Positions 26,082 to 34,902 of a stretch of DNA of 64,000 nucleotides are shown here, in pieces. The notes beneath the pieces are model-generated. The model did not search any database. It had not been told where the DNA came from and saw only the letters and a program-made list of their open reading frames with translations. Location of the stretch: NCBI RefSeq assembly GCF_030406325.1, contig NZ_JAUEQY010000007.1, positions 1 to 64,000 of the forward strand, read 5' to 3'. The position numbers and the translations under genes are program-made. The DNA is from Actinomadura sp. DC4. GTDB lineage: Bacteria > Actinomycetota > Actinomycetes > Streptosporangiales > Streptosporangiaceae. Each line of letters begins with the position of its first letter. Position 1 is the stretch's first letter.

Positions 26082-26630
26082 ATGACCACGATCGACAACG
26101 GCGTCAACGTCCAGGCACTGCTCGACGCGCGCGAGGCGCTGAAGGGCGCGCCCGAGGCGGCTCAGTTCACGTGGCGCGCCTCCTCCAAGTGGGAGAACGG
26201 CGTCCACAGCACGACGAAGATCCAGAACTTCTTCGGTCTCGGGCAGGAGCAGAGCCACAAGAGCGAGGCGGAGTTCACCGCCGACCACCCCGAGGTCTTC
26301 GCGGCGGAGGACCACGGCATCACGCCGATCGAGTACCTCCTCGTCGGCCTGGCGAGCTGCCTGACGGCCGGCGTCGCGTCGGTCGCGCAGAACCGCGGCA
26401 TCCAGCTGCGCTCGGTCGAGTCGACGGTCGAGGGCAACCACGACATCCGCGGCATCCTCGGCGCCGACAGCGACGTGCGCAACGGCTTCAACGACGTCAA
26501 GGTGACGTTCACGATCGACGCGGACGCCTCGGAGCAGGAGATCGCGGCGCTCGTCGCCCAGTCCCAAAAGCGCTCGGCCGTCTTCGACGCTCTCACGAAC
26601 CCGACGAACGTCACCGTCGAGGTCGCCTGA
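26082..26630 (+). CDS. OsmC-family peroxide/thiol-stress protein
   Basis: The 182-residue product starts at the ATG at 26082; the longer frame from 25983 lies in the metX promoter. The OsmC domain shows PIEYLLVGLASCLTAGVASV with one conserved Cys, while the second Cys region lies in a divergent sequence. OsmC/Ohr proteins reduce hydroperoxides through cysteine thiols. It is followed almost directly by a flavoprotein gene in the same direction, so a redox operon is likely. Confidence 0.9.
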   Translation: MTTIDNGVNVQALLDAREALKGAPEAAQFTWRASSKWENGVHSTTKIQNFFGLGQEQSHKSEAEFTADHPEVFAAEDHGITPIEYLLVGLASCLTAGVASVAQNRGIQLRSVESTVEGNHDIRGILGADSDVRNGFNDVKVTFTIDADASEQEIAALVAQSQKRSAVFDALTNPTNVTVEVA

Positions 26631-26643
26631 GAAAGGCCGGGTC

Positions 26644-27879
26644 ATCGAACACACCACCACCGTCGTCATCGGGGCGGGGCACGCCGGCCTCGCCGCGAGC
26701 CACTTCCTCACCGGCCGGTCGGTCGAGCACGTCGTGCTCGAGCGTGGTGAGGTGGCGAACTCCTGGCGACGCGAACGCTGGGACTCGCTGCGGCTGCTCA
26801 CGCCCAACTGGCAGAGCCGCCTGCCCGGCCATCGCTACGAGGGCCCGGACCCCGACGGCTACATGACGATGGGCGAGGTGACCGCGTTCATCGAGCGCTT
26901 CGCCACCGTCGCGCGCGCTCCCGTCCGTACCGGCACGAACGTCACCTCGGTGAAACCCGACGGCGACGGGTACCTCGTGACGACGAGCCGCGGCGAGATC
27001 GGCTGCCGGGCCGTGGTCATCGCGAGCGGCGCGTGCAACCGGCCGTCGGTGCCGCCGCTCAGTGAGGCGGTGCCGGCGTCGGTCGTGCAGCTGACGCCGT
27101 TCGACTACCGCGGCCCTGACCGGCTTCCCGACGGCGGCGTGCTCGTCGTGGGAGCCTCGGCGACCGGCGTGCAGCTCGCCGCCGAGCTGCGGCGGTCGGG
27201 GCGGCCGGTGGTCCTGTCGGTCGGGGAGCACGTACGGCTGCCGCGCCTGTACCGCGGGCGCGACGTGCTGTGGTGGATGGACGCCTCCGGCGTGTGGGAC
27301 GAGCGCCACGACGAGGTCGATGACCTGACGCGGGCCCGGCGGCTGCCCTCCCCGCAGCTCGTCGGGACCCCCGAGCGTACGACGCTCGACCTCAACACGC
27401 TCACCGCGATGGGCGTCGAGCTCGTGGGCCGCTGGGCGGCCGTACGCGACGGGCGTGCGCTGTTCTCCGGTGGCCTGCGCAACGTGTTCTCGCTCGCGGA
27501 CCTCAAGATGCAGCGGCTGCTGGAGACGTTCGACGCGTGGGCCCGCGCTCACGGGCGCGACGCCGAGGTCGGTCCTCCCGAGCGCTTCGCGCCGACGCAC
27601 GTCCCCGACAAGGCGCGGTGGCAGCTCGACCTGGGGAGCGACGAGATCCGCTCGATCGTGTGGGCGACGGGGTACCGGCCCGACTACGCGTGGCTCGACG
27701 TGCCCGTGGTCGACGAGAAGGGCCGGCTGCGGCACGACGGCGGTGTGGTCGACGGCGGGCTGTACGCGCTCGGGCTGCCCGTCCTGCGGCGGCGCAGGTC
27801 GACGTTCATCCACGGCATCGAAGACGACGCGCGCGAGGTGATCGACCACCTGGTACAGGGCCTGACCGTGCGTCGGTGA
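26644..27879 (+). CDS. Flavin-dependent oxidoreductase (BVMO/CzcO-like) without a canonical start codon
   Basis: The reading frame needed for the FAD-binding motif (VVIGAGHAGLAASHF) begins right after the OsmC stop, but no ATG, GTG or TTG precedes that motif in frame. The first ATG is at 26734, past the motif. A GAAAGG ribosome-like site sits at 26631-26636, followed by GTC at 26641 and ATC at 26644, so an ATC start or a mutated start codon is the simplest reading. The rest is intact: the FAD GXGXXG near residue 9, a second Rossmann motif (VLVVGASATGVQLA) near 163, and WATGYRPDYAWL. The total is about 411 residues. The family oxidises organic substrates with NAD(P)H. The gene directly follows osmC. 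Confidence 0.85.
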   Translation: MEHTTTVVIGAGHAGLAASHFLTGRSVEHVVLERGEVANSWRRERWDSLRLLTPNWQSRLPGHRYEGPDPDGYMTMGEVTAFIERFATVARAPVRTGTNVTSVKPDGDGYLVTTSRGEIGCRAVVIASGACNRPSVPPLSEAVPASVVQLTPFDYRGPDRLPDGGVLVVGASATGVQLAAELRRSGRPVVLSVGEHVRLPRLYRGRDVLWWMDASGVWDERHDEVDDLTRARRLPSPQLVGTPERTTLDLNTLTAMGVELVGRWAAVRDGRALFSGGLRNVFSLADLKMQRLLETFDAWARAHGRDAEVGPPERFAPTHVPDKARWQLDLGSDEIRSIVWATGYRPDYAWLDVPVVDEKGRLRHDGGVVDGGLYALGLPVLRRRRSTFIHGIEDDAREVIDHLVQGLTVRR

Positions 27880-27945
27880 CTCGCCGAGGCGGCACGATCC
27901 CGTGGGAAAGGGCCTGCACCTCGCCTGGCGCCGCGTCTGGCCCCG

Positions 27946-28326
27946 TCAGTGCCGGTCGAAGGCGGCCACGACCGCGGCCGCGATGGCCGAGCCGACGTCG
28001 TCGTGGACGGGGATGAGGCGGGACACCGCGGTGATGTCGAAGATCTTGCGAGTGATTCCTCCGGGAAGGATCGCGAGGTACATGCGGCGACCCATGGCGT
28101 CCGCGCGGGTGTGACCGCGCAGCACCGCGTTGACCCCCGAGGAGTCGCAGAAGCTCGTCTCGGTCATGTCGACGATCAGCGGCCGGGTGACCGGGCCGTC
28201 GGCGTTGATCAGGTTCAGTAGTCCTTCCCGTACGTGGTCGGCGTTGGCGATGTCGATCTCGTCCGGCAGTGTGACCGCGGTATAGCGGGCGGTACGCCGG
28301 ACCGGCATCGTTTCGGTATTCGTCAT
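27946..28326 (-). CDS. STAS-domain anti-sigma factor antagonist
   Basis: The 126-residue single STAS domain starts at the ATG at 28326, after GAGGGGG. The phospho-acceptor loop reads FCDSSGVNAVLRG, with adjacent serines as in SpoIIAA/RsbV proteins. These bind and sequester anti-sigma kinases when unphosphorylated. No kinase or sigma gene is next to it; the nearest sigma module is about 20 kb away (48667-51208). Divergent from the Mn-catalase gene, so a stress role is plausible. Confidence 0.88.
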   Translation of the reverse strand: MTNTETMPVRRTARYTAVTLPDEIDIANADHVREGLLNLINADGPVTRPLIVDMTETSFCDSSGVNAVLRGHTRADAMGRRMYLAILPGGITRKIFDITAVSRLIPVHDDVGSAIAAAVVAAFDRH

Positions 28327-28670
28327 TGAGGCCCCCTCGCGCACCGGCCGTCGCTCGGCTTCGGCTCGAATGCGCGTTGATGCGGCCGCCACTGACAGGG
28401 CGGCCTGTCCATGAGCCCGCCGGGTCAGATCCTCCGGTCGCGGGCTTTCCCCCGAGTTGGTCGTCCCCAGGCCACAACATCAATACACCGATACGCGACT
28501 TTTGCCCGATGAGCCGTGCCTGGGGCGCGGTTCATCGGGCCGTACGGCGGCGGTGATGCGGCTGTGACGGGTGGGAGACGGGTGACCTCTAGCGTCCTGC
28601 CCGTCCGCACCGTTCCGCCGTCCGTGCCCGCATCGGCCCGGCCGGCCGGTCTGACCGCGAGGAGTGGTTC
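28327..28670. other. Divergent control region of STAS and Mn catalase
   Basis: A 344-bp non-coding stretch between two divergent genes. The STAS ribosome site is at the left end and GAGGAG for the catalase at the right end. A TAGCGT hexamer at 28590-28595 is a possible -10 for the catalase. I see no clear inverted repeat or RNA structure. Confidence 0.45.
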
Positions 28671-29576
28671 ATGTTCCGGCACACCGATCATCTGCAGTTC
28701 GACGCCAAGCCCGAGAAGCCTGATCCGGTGTACGCGCACAAGCTTCAGGAGCTGATCGGCGGCGCGTTCGGTGAGATGACCGTGACCATGCAGTATCTGT
28801 TCCAGGGCTGGAACTGCCGGGTGTCCGGCAAGTACAAGGACCTGATCATGGATGTGGCGACCGAGGAGATCGGTCACGTGGAGATGCTCGCGACGATGGT
28901 CGCACGGCTGCTCGAAGGCGCGCCGGCCACCGCCACCTCCAAGGCCGCGATGGCCGACCCGGTCGTCGGCGCCGTCCTCGGCGGGATGGACCCGCAGCAG
29001 GCCATCGTGTCCGGCGGCGGCGCCCTGCCGGCCGACAGCAACGGCTACCCATGGAACGGCCGCTACATCATCGCCAGCGGGAACCTCCTCGCCGACTTCC
29101 GCGCCAATGTCGCCGCCGAGGCCCAGGGCCGGTTGCAGACCGCGCGGCTCTACAACATGACCGACGACCCCGGCGTGAAGGACATGCTGAGGTTCAACCT
29201 CGCCCGCGACACACTGCACCAGAACCTGTGGCTCAAGGCGATCGAGGAGCTCCACTCCGACGGCCTGGAGCCCTCCACCGTCTGCCCCAACGCGTTGCAG
29301 GACGAGGAGTACGCCGAGCACGCCTCCACCATCTGGCACCTGTCGGACGGCACCGCCGCGGCAGAGGGCGGCTGGGCGAGCGGGCCGCAGCCCGACGGGC
29401 AGCACGAGTTCACCTACGTGATGGACCCCATGCCGCTCGGCAACGGCACCATGCCGCCCGCACCCGACCCGAAGCTCTATGACACCTACGACGGCGGCAT
29501 GGGGAAGGCCAAGGGCCCGGCGCTCGGCACCGAGACGGGTCCCATCGGCAAACTCAAGGACAAGTTCACGCCCTGA
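28671..29576 (+). CDS. Manganese catalase
   Basis: The 301-residue product starts at the ATG at 28671, behind GAGGAG. It is a ferritin-like four-helix di-Mn catalase: GEMTVTMQYLFQGW supplies the first Glu ligand, ATEEIGHVEM the Glu and His pair, and NVAAEAQGR plus MLRFNLARDTLHQ the second ligand set. The C-terminal tail (MDPMPLGNGTMPPAPDPKLY) is typical of the family. It disproportionates hydrogen peroxide without haem. A haem catalase lies 1.1 kb away (30497-32557), so this organism carries both types side by side. Confidence 0.95.
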   Translation: MFRHTDHLQFDAKPEKPDPVYAHKLQELIGGAFGEMTVTMQYLFQGWNCRVSGKYKDLIMDVATEEIGHVEMLATMVARLLEGAPATATSKAAMADPVVGAVLGGMDPQQAIVSGGGALPADSNGYPWNGRYIIASGNLLADFRANVAAEAQGRLQTARLYNMTDDPGVKDMLRFNLARDTLHQNLWLKAIEELHSDGLEPSTVCPNALQDEEYAEHASTIWHLSDGTAAAEGGWASGPQPDGQHEFTYVMDPMPLGNGTMPPAPDPKLYDTYDGGMGKAKGPALGTETGPIGKLKDKFTP

Positions 29577-29632
29577 CGGCCCGCGCCGGGGCCGTACCCT
29601 GAGGGACGGCTCCGGCGCACGGCGTCGGGTCC

Positions 29633-30340
29633 TCACCGGGCCGTGTCGGCCACCCCCAGGCCGGCGATCATCTCGCTGAACCGGGCGGACGGCGTCAGGC
29701 CCAGTTCCTCCCTCAACAGCCGCCGGTACAGGCGGTACTGCCGTACGGCCTCCGCCGTGTTCCCCTCGGCCACATGCGCCTGTACGACCACGCGGTGCGC
29801 GCTCTCCCGCAGGGGCTCACACGCGACGGCCGCCAGCCCGGCCTCCAGCCCCTCGCCGAACCGGCCCTCCCGGCAGTGCCGGACGCACAGGGCCTCCAAT
29901 GCGTGCAGGCGCACCTGCCGGAACCACTCCCGCGTGGCCAGCAGCCACTCCTCGCCCCACTCCGGCAGCACGTCCTCGCTCAACACTCCGGGGTCGAGGA
30001 CGATCACTTCCGTCCCTCGGGACAGCCCCTCCGCCGTGGCGTGGAGCGCGTGGACGTCGACGCTGGTCCCCGGCCCCAGTTCCAGGCCGTACGCGGTCGA
30101 GCTGATCGGACCTGTCGCGTGGCCGCCGCGCAGCCGCCAGAGCGTCGACCGGAGATTCGCCGCCGCCCGGGCCTCCGGCGCGTCCGGCCAGAGCGCCTGT
30201 GCGACCGCCGTACGGCTCGTCTTCCTCATCCGCGTGGCCACGAAGGCCAGCAGCCGCTGAGCCGCCGGCGTCGTACGGACGACCCGGCCCTCACTCCGCA
30301 GCTCGAAGCCTCCGAGCAACTGGACCGCGTAGTCCGGCAC
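29633..30340 (-). CDS. Short SARP-like regulator (wHTH-BTAD)
   Basis: The 235-residue product starts at the GTG at 30340, seven bases after GGAGGGGG. An OmpR-type winged helix spans about 8-90 (VQLLGGFELRSEGRVV; VAQALWPDAPEARAAANLRS). A bacterial transcriptional activator domain follows (about 95-230; QYRLYRRLLREELGLTPSA). It has no ATPase or TPR extension, unlike the AfsR-type gene at 7429. Small SARPs usually activate nearby biosynthetic genes, but no such cluster adjoins this one. It lies between the two catalase genes, so control of peroxide genes is a possibility. Confidence 0.9.
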   Translation of the reverse strand: MPDYAVQLLGGFELRSEGRVVRTTPAAQRLLAFVATRMRKTSRTAVAQALWPDAPEARAAANLRSTLWRLRGGHATGPISSTAYGLELGPGTSVDVHALHATAEGLSRGTEVIVLDPGVLSEDVLPEWGEEWLLATREWFRQVRLHALEALCVRHCREGRFGEGLEAGLAAVACEPLRESAHRVVVQAHVAEGNTAEAVRQYRLYRRLLREELGLTPSARFSEMIAGLGVADTAR

Positions 30341-30443
30341 CGGCCCGCCCCCTCCGTATCGACCTCGCGGGGGCCGGCCGCGCCTCGATGCCGGCGGCCG
30401 GCGTCCCCGGAGCCTCTAGCGATATGTCCACCACATCCCCAGA

Positions 30444-30469
30444 AGCCCCTCGTGCGACCTTTTGGGGCT
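30444..30469. terminator. Weak hairpin after the haem catalase gene
   Basis: AGCCCC (30444-30449) and GGGGCT (30464-30469) form a 6-bp stem with a 14-base loop, 28 bp past the katE stop. It is a modest candidate terminator. Confidence 0.35.
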
Positions 30470-30496
30470 GGTAATCGACTGAAAGATCTTTGCGCG

Positions 30497-32557
30497 CTAC
30501 CCGGCCATGATCAGTTCGGCGCGCGCCCAGACACGGTGCAGTCCGACCGCCTCCAGGACCTCACCGGTGTACTGCTTGGTGAGCGTGTCGTTGTGGAGGA
30601 CGCCCGGCGCGGACGGGTCGACACCCGCCGCCTCGAGGACCTGCCGGCCGTCGCCCCAGGTGCCGATCACCTTGCAGTGGCGGAAGACCTCCTGCAGCAG
30701 CACGGTGAGCTTGACGTCCTTGAGGCCACCGACGCCCCCGGCGACCAGCACCGCGTCGTACTCCACCGACCGGGTGGAGGGCAGTGTCCGCTCGATGATC
30801 TCCTTGGTACGGCCCTTGGTCAGCACACCGCCCGTGGGGGCGATGACCCGCAGCACGGCGCCCTCGTCCTCGACGGCCTTGCGCAGCTTGCCGATGCCGG
30901 CGAGGTCCGCCCCCGGGGCCGCGACGACGCCGATGACCCGGCCCGCGACCGGCCCTGGCCCGGCGGGAATCTGCGACAGGGCGGGGGACGGCTCGACGCC
31001 GGTGGCCGGCTCGCCGGCGGGGGCGGGCAGCCCGAGCCCGGCGGCGACCTCCGCGCACAGCCGCTCGTCGACCTGGGCGAGGACGCCGAGCATCCGCTCA
31101 CGGATCGGCTGCTCGTAGCACTTGCTGAGCTCGAAGGTGAACGCCTCGACGATGTGGACCCTCTCAACCTCGCTCATGCTCGCCCAGAAGAGCGTCGCCT
31201 GGGAGAAGTGATCGTCGAAGGAGGCGGGGTTCGCCCGTACCTTCGGGCCCTCGACCTCACGCGGAAGGTGTACGTACGCGCCGTCGTCCTCGGTGGCGGG
31301 TTCCGGGCCGTCGTCGATGCTGTTGGGCAGGTACGGGGCCTGTCCTCGGTGGACGGCCGACTGGTGCATGCCGTCGCGGAGGTTGTCATTGACCGCGGCG
31401 TGCGGGCAGTTGATGGGCAGCTGCGCGAAGTTCGGCCCGCCCAGACGGGTCAGCTGGGTGTCGAGGTAGGAGAACAGCCGCGCCTGCATCAGCGGGTCGT
31501 CGGTGACCTCGATGCCGGGTACCAGGTTGCCGGTGTGGAAGGCGACCTGCTCGGTCTCGGCGAAGTAGTTGGTCGGGTTGCGGTCCAGGGTCAGCTTCCC
31601 GACGAGCCGCACCTCGGCCAGCTCTTCCGGCACGAGCTTGGTCGGGTCCAGCAGGTCGATGCCCTCGAAGGTCTGGTCCTCGGTGTCGGGCAGCAGCTGC
31701 AGTCCCAGCTCGAACTCCAGCGGCGTGCCGGCCTCGATGCCGTCGGCCATGTCCCGGCGGTGGAAGTCCGGGTCGGCGCCGGCGGCGATCTGGGCCTCCT
31801 CCCAGACCAGCGAGTGCACCCCCGCGACCGGCTTCCAGTGGAATTTCACGAGCGTTGTCCCGCCCCGGGCGTTGACCAGCCGGAACGTGTGGACGCCGAA
31901 CCCCTCCATCGTCCGGTACGAGCGCGGTATGCCGCGGTCGGACATGGCCCACATGACGTGGTGGGTGGCCTCGGTGTGCAGGGACACGAAGTCCCAGAAG
32001 GTGTCGTGCGCGCTCTGCGCCTGCGGGATCTCGCGGTCGGGGTGCGGCTTGCCGGCGTGGATGATGTCGGGGAACTTGATGCCGTCCTGGATGAAGAACA
32101 CCGGCATGTTGTTGCCGACCAGGTCGAAGTTGCCCTCGTCGGTGTAGAACTTCGTCGCGAATCCGCGGACGTCGCGGACGGTGTCTGCGGAGCCGCGAGA
32201 GCCCAGCACGGTGGAGAAACGCACGAACACCGGTGTCTCGCGGCCCTTCTGCAGGAAACCGGCCTTCGTCGCCGAAGCGGCGTTCCCGTAGGCGAGGAAG
32301 GTCCCGTGAGCGGCGGCGCCGCGCGCGTGGACGACACGCTCGGGAATGCGCTCGTGGTCGAAGTGAGTGATCTTCTCCCGCAGATGGAAATCGTCCATCA
32401 ATGTAGGGCCGCGCGAGCCGGCCTTGAGGGAATGGTCGGTGTCCGGCAGCCGAACACCCTGCGCCGTGGTCAGGAAACGGCCGTCCTGCGCGCCGTTACG
32501 CGTTCTTCCCGTACGGCCGTTCGGCGACGACTGGTCGTTCTTCTGCTTCGGAGGCAT
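30497..32557 (-). CDS. katE: Large-subunit haem catalase (HPII type)
   Basis: The product is 686 residues, the length of large-subunit clade-2 catalases. It shows the catalytic His region (RVVHARGAAAHG), FDLVGNNMPVFFIQDG with the catalytic Asn, and RLFSYLDTQLTRLGGPNF with the haem-ligand Tyr. An extra flavodoxin/DJ-1-like C-terminal domain runs from about 540 (GRVIGVVAAPGADLAG; YDAVLVAGGVGG). It converts hydrogen peroxide to water and oxygen. AGGAGAACC precedes the ATG at 32557. Upstream on the minus strand a GGGTAG hexamer (complement of 32600-32605) lies 15 bases from GTTA, a weak resemblance to SigB-type promoters. The neighbours (Mn catalase, ADH) suggest a stress cluster. Confidence 0.96.
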   Translation of the reverse strand: MPPKQKNDQSSPNGRTGRTRNGAQDGRFLTTAQGVRLPDTDHSLKAGSRGPTLMDDFHLREKITHFDHERIPERVVHARGAAAHGTFLAYGNAASATKAGFLQKGRETPVFVRFSTVLGSRGSADTVRDVRGFATKFYTDEGNFDLVGNNMPVFFIQDGIKFPDIIHAGKPHPDREIPQAQSAHDTFWDFVSLHTEATHHVMWAMSDRGIPRSYRTMEGFGVHTFRLVNARGGTTLVKFHWKPVAGVHSLVWEEAQIAAGADPDFHRRDMADGIEAGTPLEFELGLQLLPDTEDQTFEGIDLLDPTKLVPEELAEVRLVGKLTLDRNPTNYFAETEQVAFHTGNLVPGIEVTDDPLMQARLFSYLDTQLTRLGGPNFAQLPINCPHAAVNDNLRDGMHQSAVHRGQAPYLPNSIDDGPEPATEDDGAYVHLPREVEGPKVRANPASFDDHFSQATLFWASMSEVERVHIVEAFTFELSKCYEQPIRERMLGVLAQVDERLCAEVAAGLGLPAPAGEPATGVEPSPALSQIPAGPGPVAGRVIGVVAAPGADLAGIGKLRKAVEDEGAVLRVIAPTGGVLTKGRTKEIIERTLPSTRSVEYDAVLVAGGVGGLKDVKLTVLLQEVFRHCKVIGTWGDGRQVLEAAGVDPSAPGVLHNDTLTKQYTGEVLEAVGLHRVWARAELIMAG

Positions 32558-32800
32558 GAATGGTTCTCCTATGACGGGTGGTGGACGCGAGGGTCCGCCC
32601 TACCCCCCGCCGGGCACTGGTAACACCGGAGCGCATATTCACTCCGCACGTTCACGCGGCCTCGTGACCAGCGGCGAACATCGCTGGAAAAGGGCTGAAT
32701 TGCGGCACGCCGCTAATGACAATGCCGATCCGCGGGTCGGCATAGGCCGAATGGGCACATACCGATCTGCCGGGGCCGCGAACTCATGCCTCGGGCTGTC

Positions 32801-33982
32801 TCACGGAGTGAGGAGGACCTTGATGGCGCCGTCGAGCTTCTTCTGGAAGATCTCATAGCCGTGAGGGGCCTCGCCCAGGGGCAGGCGGTGGGTGGCCAGG
32901 TCCTCGACGCCGAGTGGGTCCGCGTCGTCGGTGACCAGCGGCAGGAGGTCGCCGATCCAGCGTTTGACGTGGGCCTGGCCCATGCGGATCTGGATGCCCT
33001 TGTCGAACATCCGCAGCATCGGCATCGGGTCGGCCGCTCCGCCGTAGACGCCGCTGATCGACAGCGTCCCGCCGCGGCGTACGATCTCGATGGCCTGGTG
33101 GAGTGCGGCGAGGCGGTCGATCCCGGCCTTCTTCATCAAGGCTCCGGCGGCGGCGTCCGGCAGCAGGCTGGTGAGGCTCTGGGCGACCTTGGCGTTGGGT
33201 GAGCCGTGCGCCTCCATGCCGACCGCGTCGATGACCGCGTCGGTGCCGCGCCCGCCGGTCAGCTCGCGTACGGCGCCGGGCACGTCGTCGCACTCCCTCG
33301 CGTCCAGGATCTCGACGTCGTGACGCCGGGCCATCTCCAGGCGCTCAGTCACTCCGTCCACCCCGATCACCCGGTGGCCGAGATGACGGGCGATGCGGGC
33401 CGACATCTGGCCGATCGGCCCGAGGCCGAGGACGGTGACGCTGCCACCTGCGGGGATGTCGGCGAACTCGACCGCCTGCCAGGCCGTGGGCAGCACGTCG
33501 GACAGGTAGACGAACCGTTCGTCCGCGGGCCCCTCGGGCACCTTGATCGGCCCGAAGTGCGCCTGCGGCACGCGGAGGAACTCCGCCTGGCCGCCGGGGA
33601 CCTGACCGTACAGCTTCGTGTAGCCGAACAGGGCCGCGCCGGTCCCCTGGTCGCGGACCTGTGTGGTCTCGCACTGGGCGTACAGCTTCCTGTCGCACAT
33701 GAAGCAGTGCCCGCAGGAGATGTTGAACGGGACGACGACCCGGTCCCCGGGCCGGATGCCGATGACCTCCGCGCCGACCTCCTCGACCACGCCCATGGGC
33801 TCGTGCCCGAGGATGTCGCCCTCGTCGATGAACGGGCCGAGCACCTCGTACAAGTGCAGGTCCGATCCGCAGATCGCGGTCGTCGTCACCCGGATGATGG
33901 CGTCCGTCGGTTCCTTGATGATCGGGTCGGGCACCTCGTCCATGCGTACGTCGCGCCTGCCGTGCCACGTCAGTGCCTTCAT
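32801..33982 (-). CDS. Zinc-dependent alcohol/formaldehyde dehydrogenase
   Basis: The 393-residue product starts at the ATG at 33982, behind GGAGAG; the longer frame upstream is not supported. It is a medium-chain dehydrogenase: CGSDLHLYEV gives the catalytic Zn Cys, GHEPMGVVEEVG the His/Glu, SCGHCFMCDRKLYAQC the four structural-Zn cysteines, and TVLGLGPIGQMSA the NAD-binding loop. The 30-residue insert near 270 and the ending DGAIKVLLTP resemble the glutathione-independent formaldehyde dehydrogenase group. It is in the same orientation as katE with 243 bp between. Aldehyde or alcohol detoxification is likely; the substrate is unknown. Confidence 0.92.
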   Translation of the reverse strand: MKALTWHGRRDVRMDEVPDPIIKEPTDAIIRVTTTAICGSDLHLYEVLGPFIDEGDILGHEPMGVVEEVGAEVIGIRPGDRVVVPFNISCGHCFMCDRKLYAQCETTQVRDQGTGAALFGYTKLYGQVPGGQAEFLRVPQAHFGPIKVPEGPADERFVYLSDVLPTAWQAVEFADIPAGGSVTVLGLGPIGQMSARIARHLGHRVIGVDGVTERLEMARRHDVEILDARECDDVPGAVRELTGGRGTDAVIDAVGMEAHGSPNAKVAQSLTSLLPDAAAGALMKKAGIDRLAALHQAIEIVRRGGTLSISGVYGGAADPMPMLRMFDKGIQIRMGQAHVKRWIGDLLPLVTDDADPLGVEDLATHRLPLGEAPHGYEIFQKKLDGAIKVLLTP

Positions 33983-34074
33983 CGCCGCTCTCCGTTTCTC
34001 CCGGTCTCGCCTCAGCTCCGGGCTCGCGCTACCCGCGCGTCCGGCGAACCAACATGCGGACGGCGGACGGCGCT

Positions 34075-34353
34075 TCAGGCCTGTTCCAGGGCCTCGCCGA
34101 CCTCGCGGAACGTCCTGCTGTTGCGTCTGGCGGCCAGCAGATGGCCCGTTCCGACGACGGCGGCCACCGGCCACTCGATCACGCCGACCACGGCGAGCAG
34201 TCCGAGGCCGCCGAAGAAGACCAGCTGGTCGCGGCGGGGAAGGGTGAGGGTGCCCAGCACCGGCACCTCCACGCGAGTGCCCCGTCCGGCCCATGGTGCG
34301 GCCGGCGCCCCGTGCTCACGCGGCGTACGTTCGATGGTCCTCGTCGTCGGCAT
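34075..34353 (-). CDS. Small membrane protein of unknown function
   Basis: The product is 92 residues. A basic N-terminal half is followed by two closely spaced hydrophobic segments (about 43-70; QLVFFGGLGLLAVVGVIEWP and VAAVVGTGHLLAA), then a charged C-terminus (RRNSRTFREVGEALEQA). The topology suggests a hairpin of two helices. It lies just upstream of the dehydrogenase on the same strand (92 bp). I know no function. Confidence 0.65.
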   Translation of the reverse strand: MPTTRTIERTPREHGAPAAPWAGRGTRVEVPVLGTLTLPRRDQLVFFGGLGLLAVVGVIEWPVAAVVGTGHLLAARRNSRTFREVGEALEQA

Positions 34354-34365
34354 CGCAGACTCCCC

Positions 34366-34578
34366 CGGAAACGCTCAGCAGCTGATACAGGAGTGTTTCC
34401 CCGGTGAGGATCTCGACTACCCGTTCGTCCGTACGCATCCGGTGGTCATCGCCCAGGCCGCGGGCACGTGCGCCACGCTGACGAGCTACATGTCCGGTTT
34501 CGGGGAGAAGGCGGCCACCCTCGCCGGGCGGATAAGGACGGCTTCTTCTCCTTCTACGCCGAGCAGGTCCTTCCCTAG
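34366..34578 (+). pseudogene. Gene remnant of unknown family
   Basis: The plus strand shows protein-like sequence without a start: AQQLIQECFPGEDLDYPFVR and ATLTSYMSGFGEKAATLAGR in one frame, then, after a frameshift near 34530, DGFFSFYAEQVLP and a TAG at 34576. Third positions are GC-rich in both parts. It reads as the C-terminal remnant of a lost gene. I do not recognise the family. Confidence 0.4.
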
Positions 34579-34608
34579 CTGAAGAGCCGCGGTCAGGGGC
34601 CGGACGGG

Positions 34609-34839
34609 TCAGCTGGTGTCGACGGAACGCTGCTGGCCCGGGTAGCCGGGAAGCTGCGCGGGCAGGCCGACCATCTCGTCCGGGCGCATGTCGTTCAGCT
34701 GCTGCGAAGTGGGGGGCGGCGGCACGAGGCCGTTCCTCTGCGTGCCCTCGTGGGACGCCTCGTCGACGGCGGCCTCCGCGTTCACGCCCTGCGGCTCGAT
34801 GAGAGTCCCCCGAAAGTCATTTTGCCCGTTTTGCCTCAT
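34609..34839 (-). CDS. Small Pro/Gln-rich protein of unknown function
   Basis: An open frame gives 76 residues from the ATG at 34839 (88 from the ATG at 34875). There is no clear ribosome site for any start. The C-terminal half is Pro/Gln-rich (LVPPPPTSQQLNDMRPDEMV; LPAQLPGYPGQQ) and looks disordered. Third positions are GC-rich except near the start, where the DNA is AT-richer. It lies downstream of the hydantoinase operon end (34903) on the same strand and could be its last cistron, but this is uncertain. Confidence 0.42.
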   Translation of the reverse strand: MRQNGQNDFRGTLIEPQGVNAEAAVDEASHEGTQRNGLVPPPPTSQQLNDMRPDEMVGLPAQLPGYPGQQRSVDTS

Positions 34840-34902
34840 ATGTAGTCGCTTACCCGACATGAGGAAAACAATCATGAAGGGAGCACTTCGCCAGGGCCGG
34901 GT

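Noticed and set aside
29774-32623. A 949-codon plus-strand frame across the SARP and catalase genes
   Set aside because: Shadow of the minus-strand genes; no recognisable domain.
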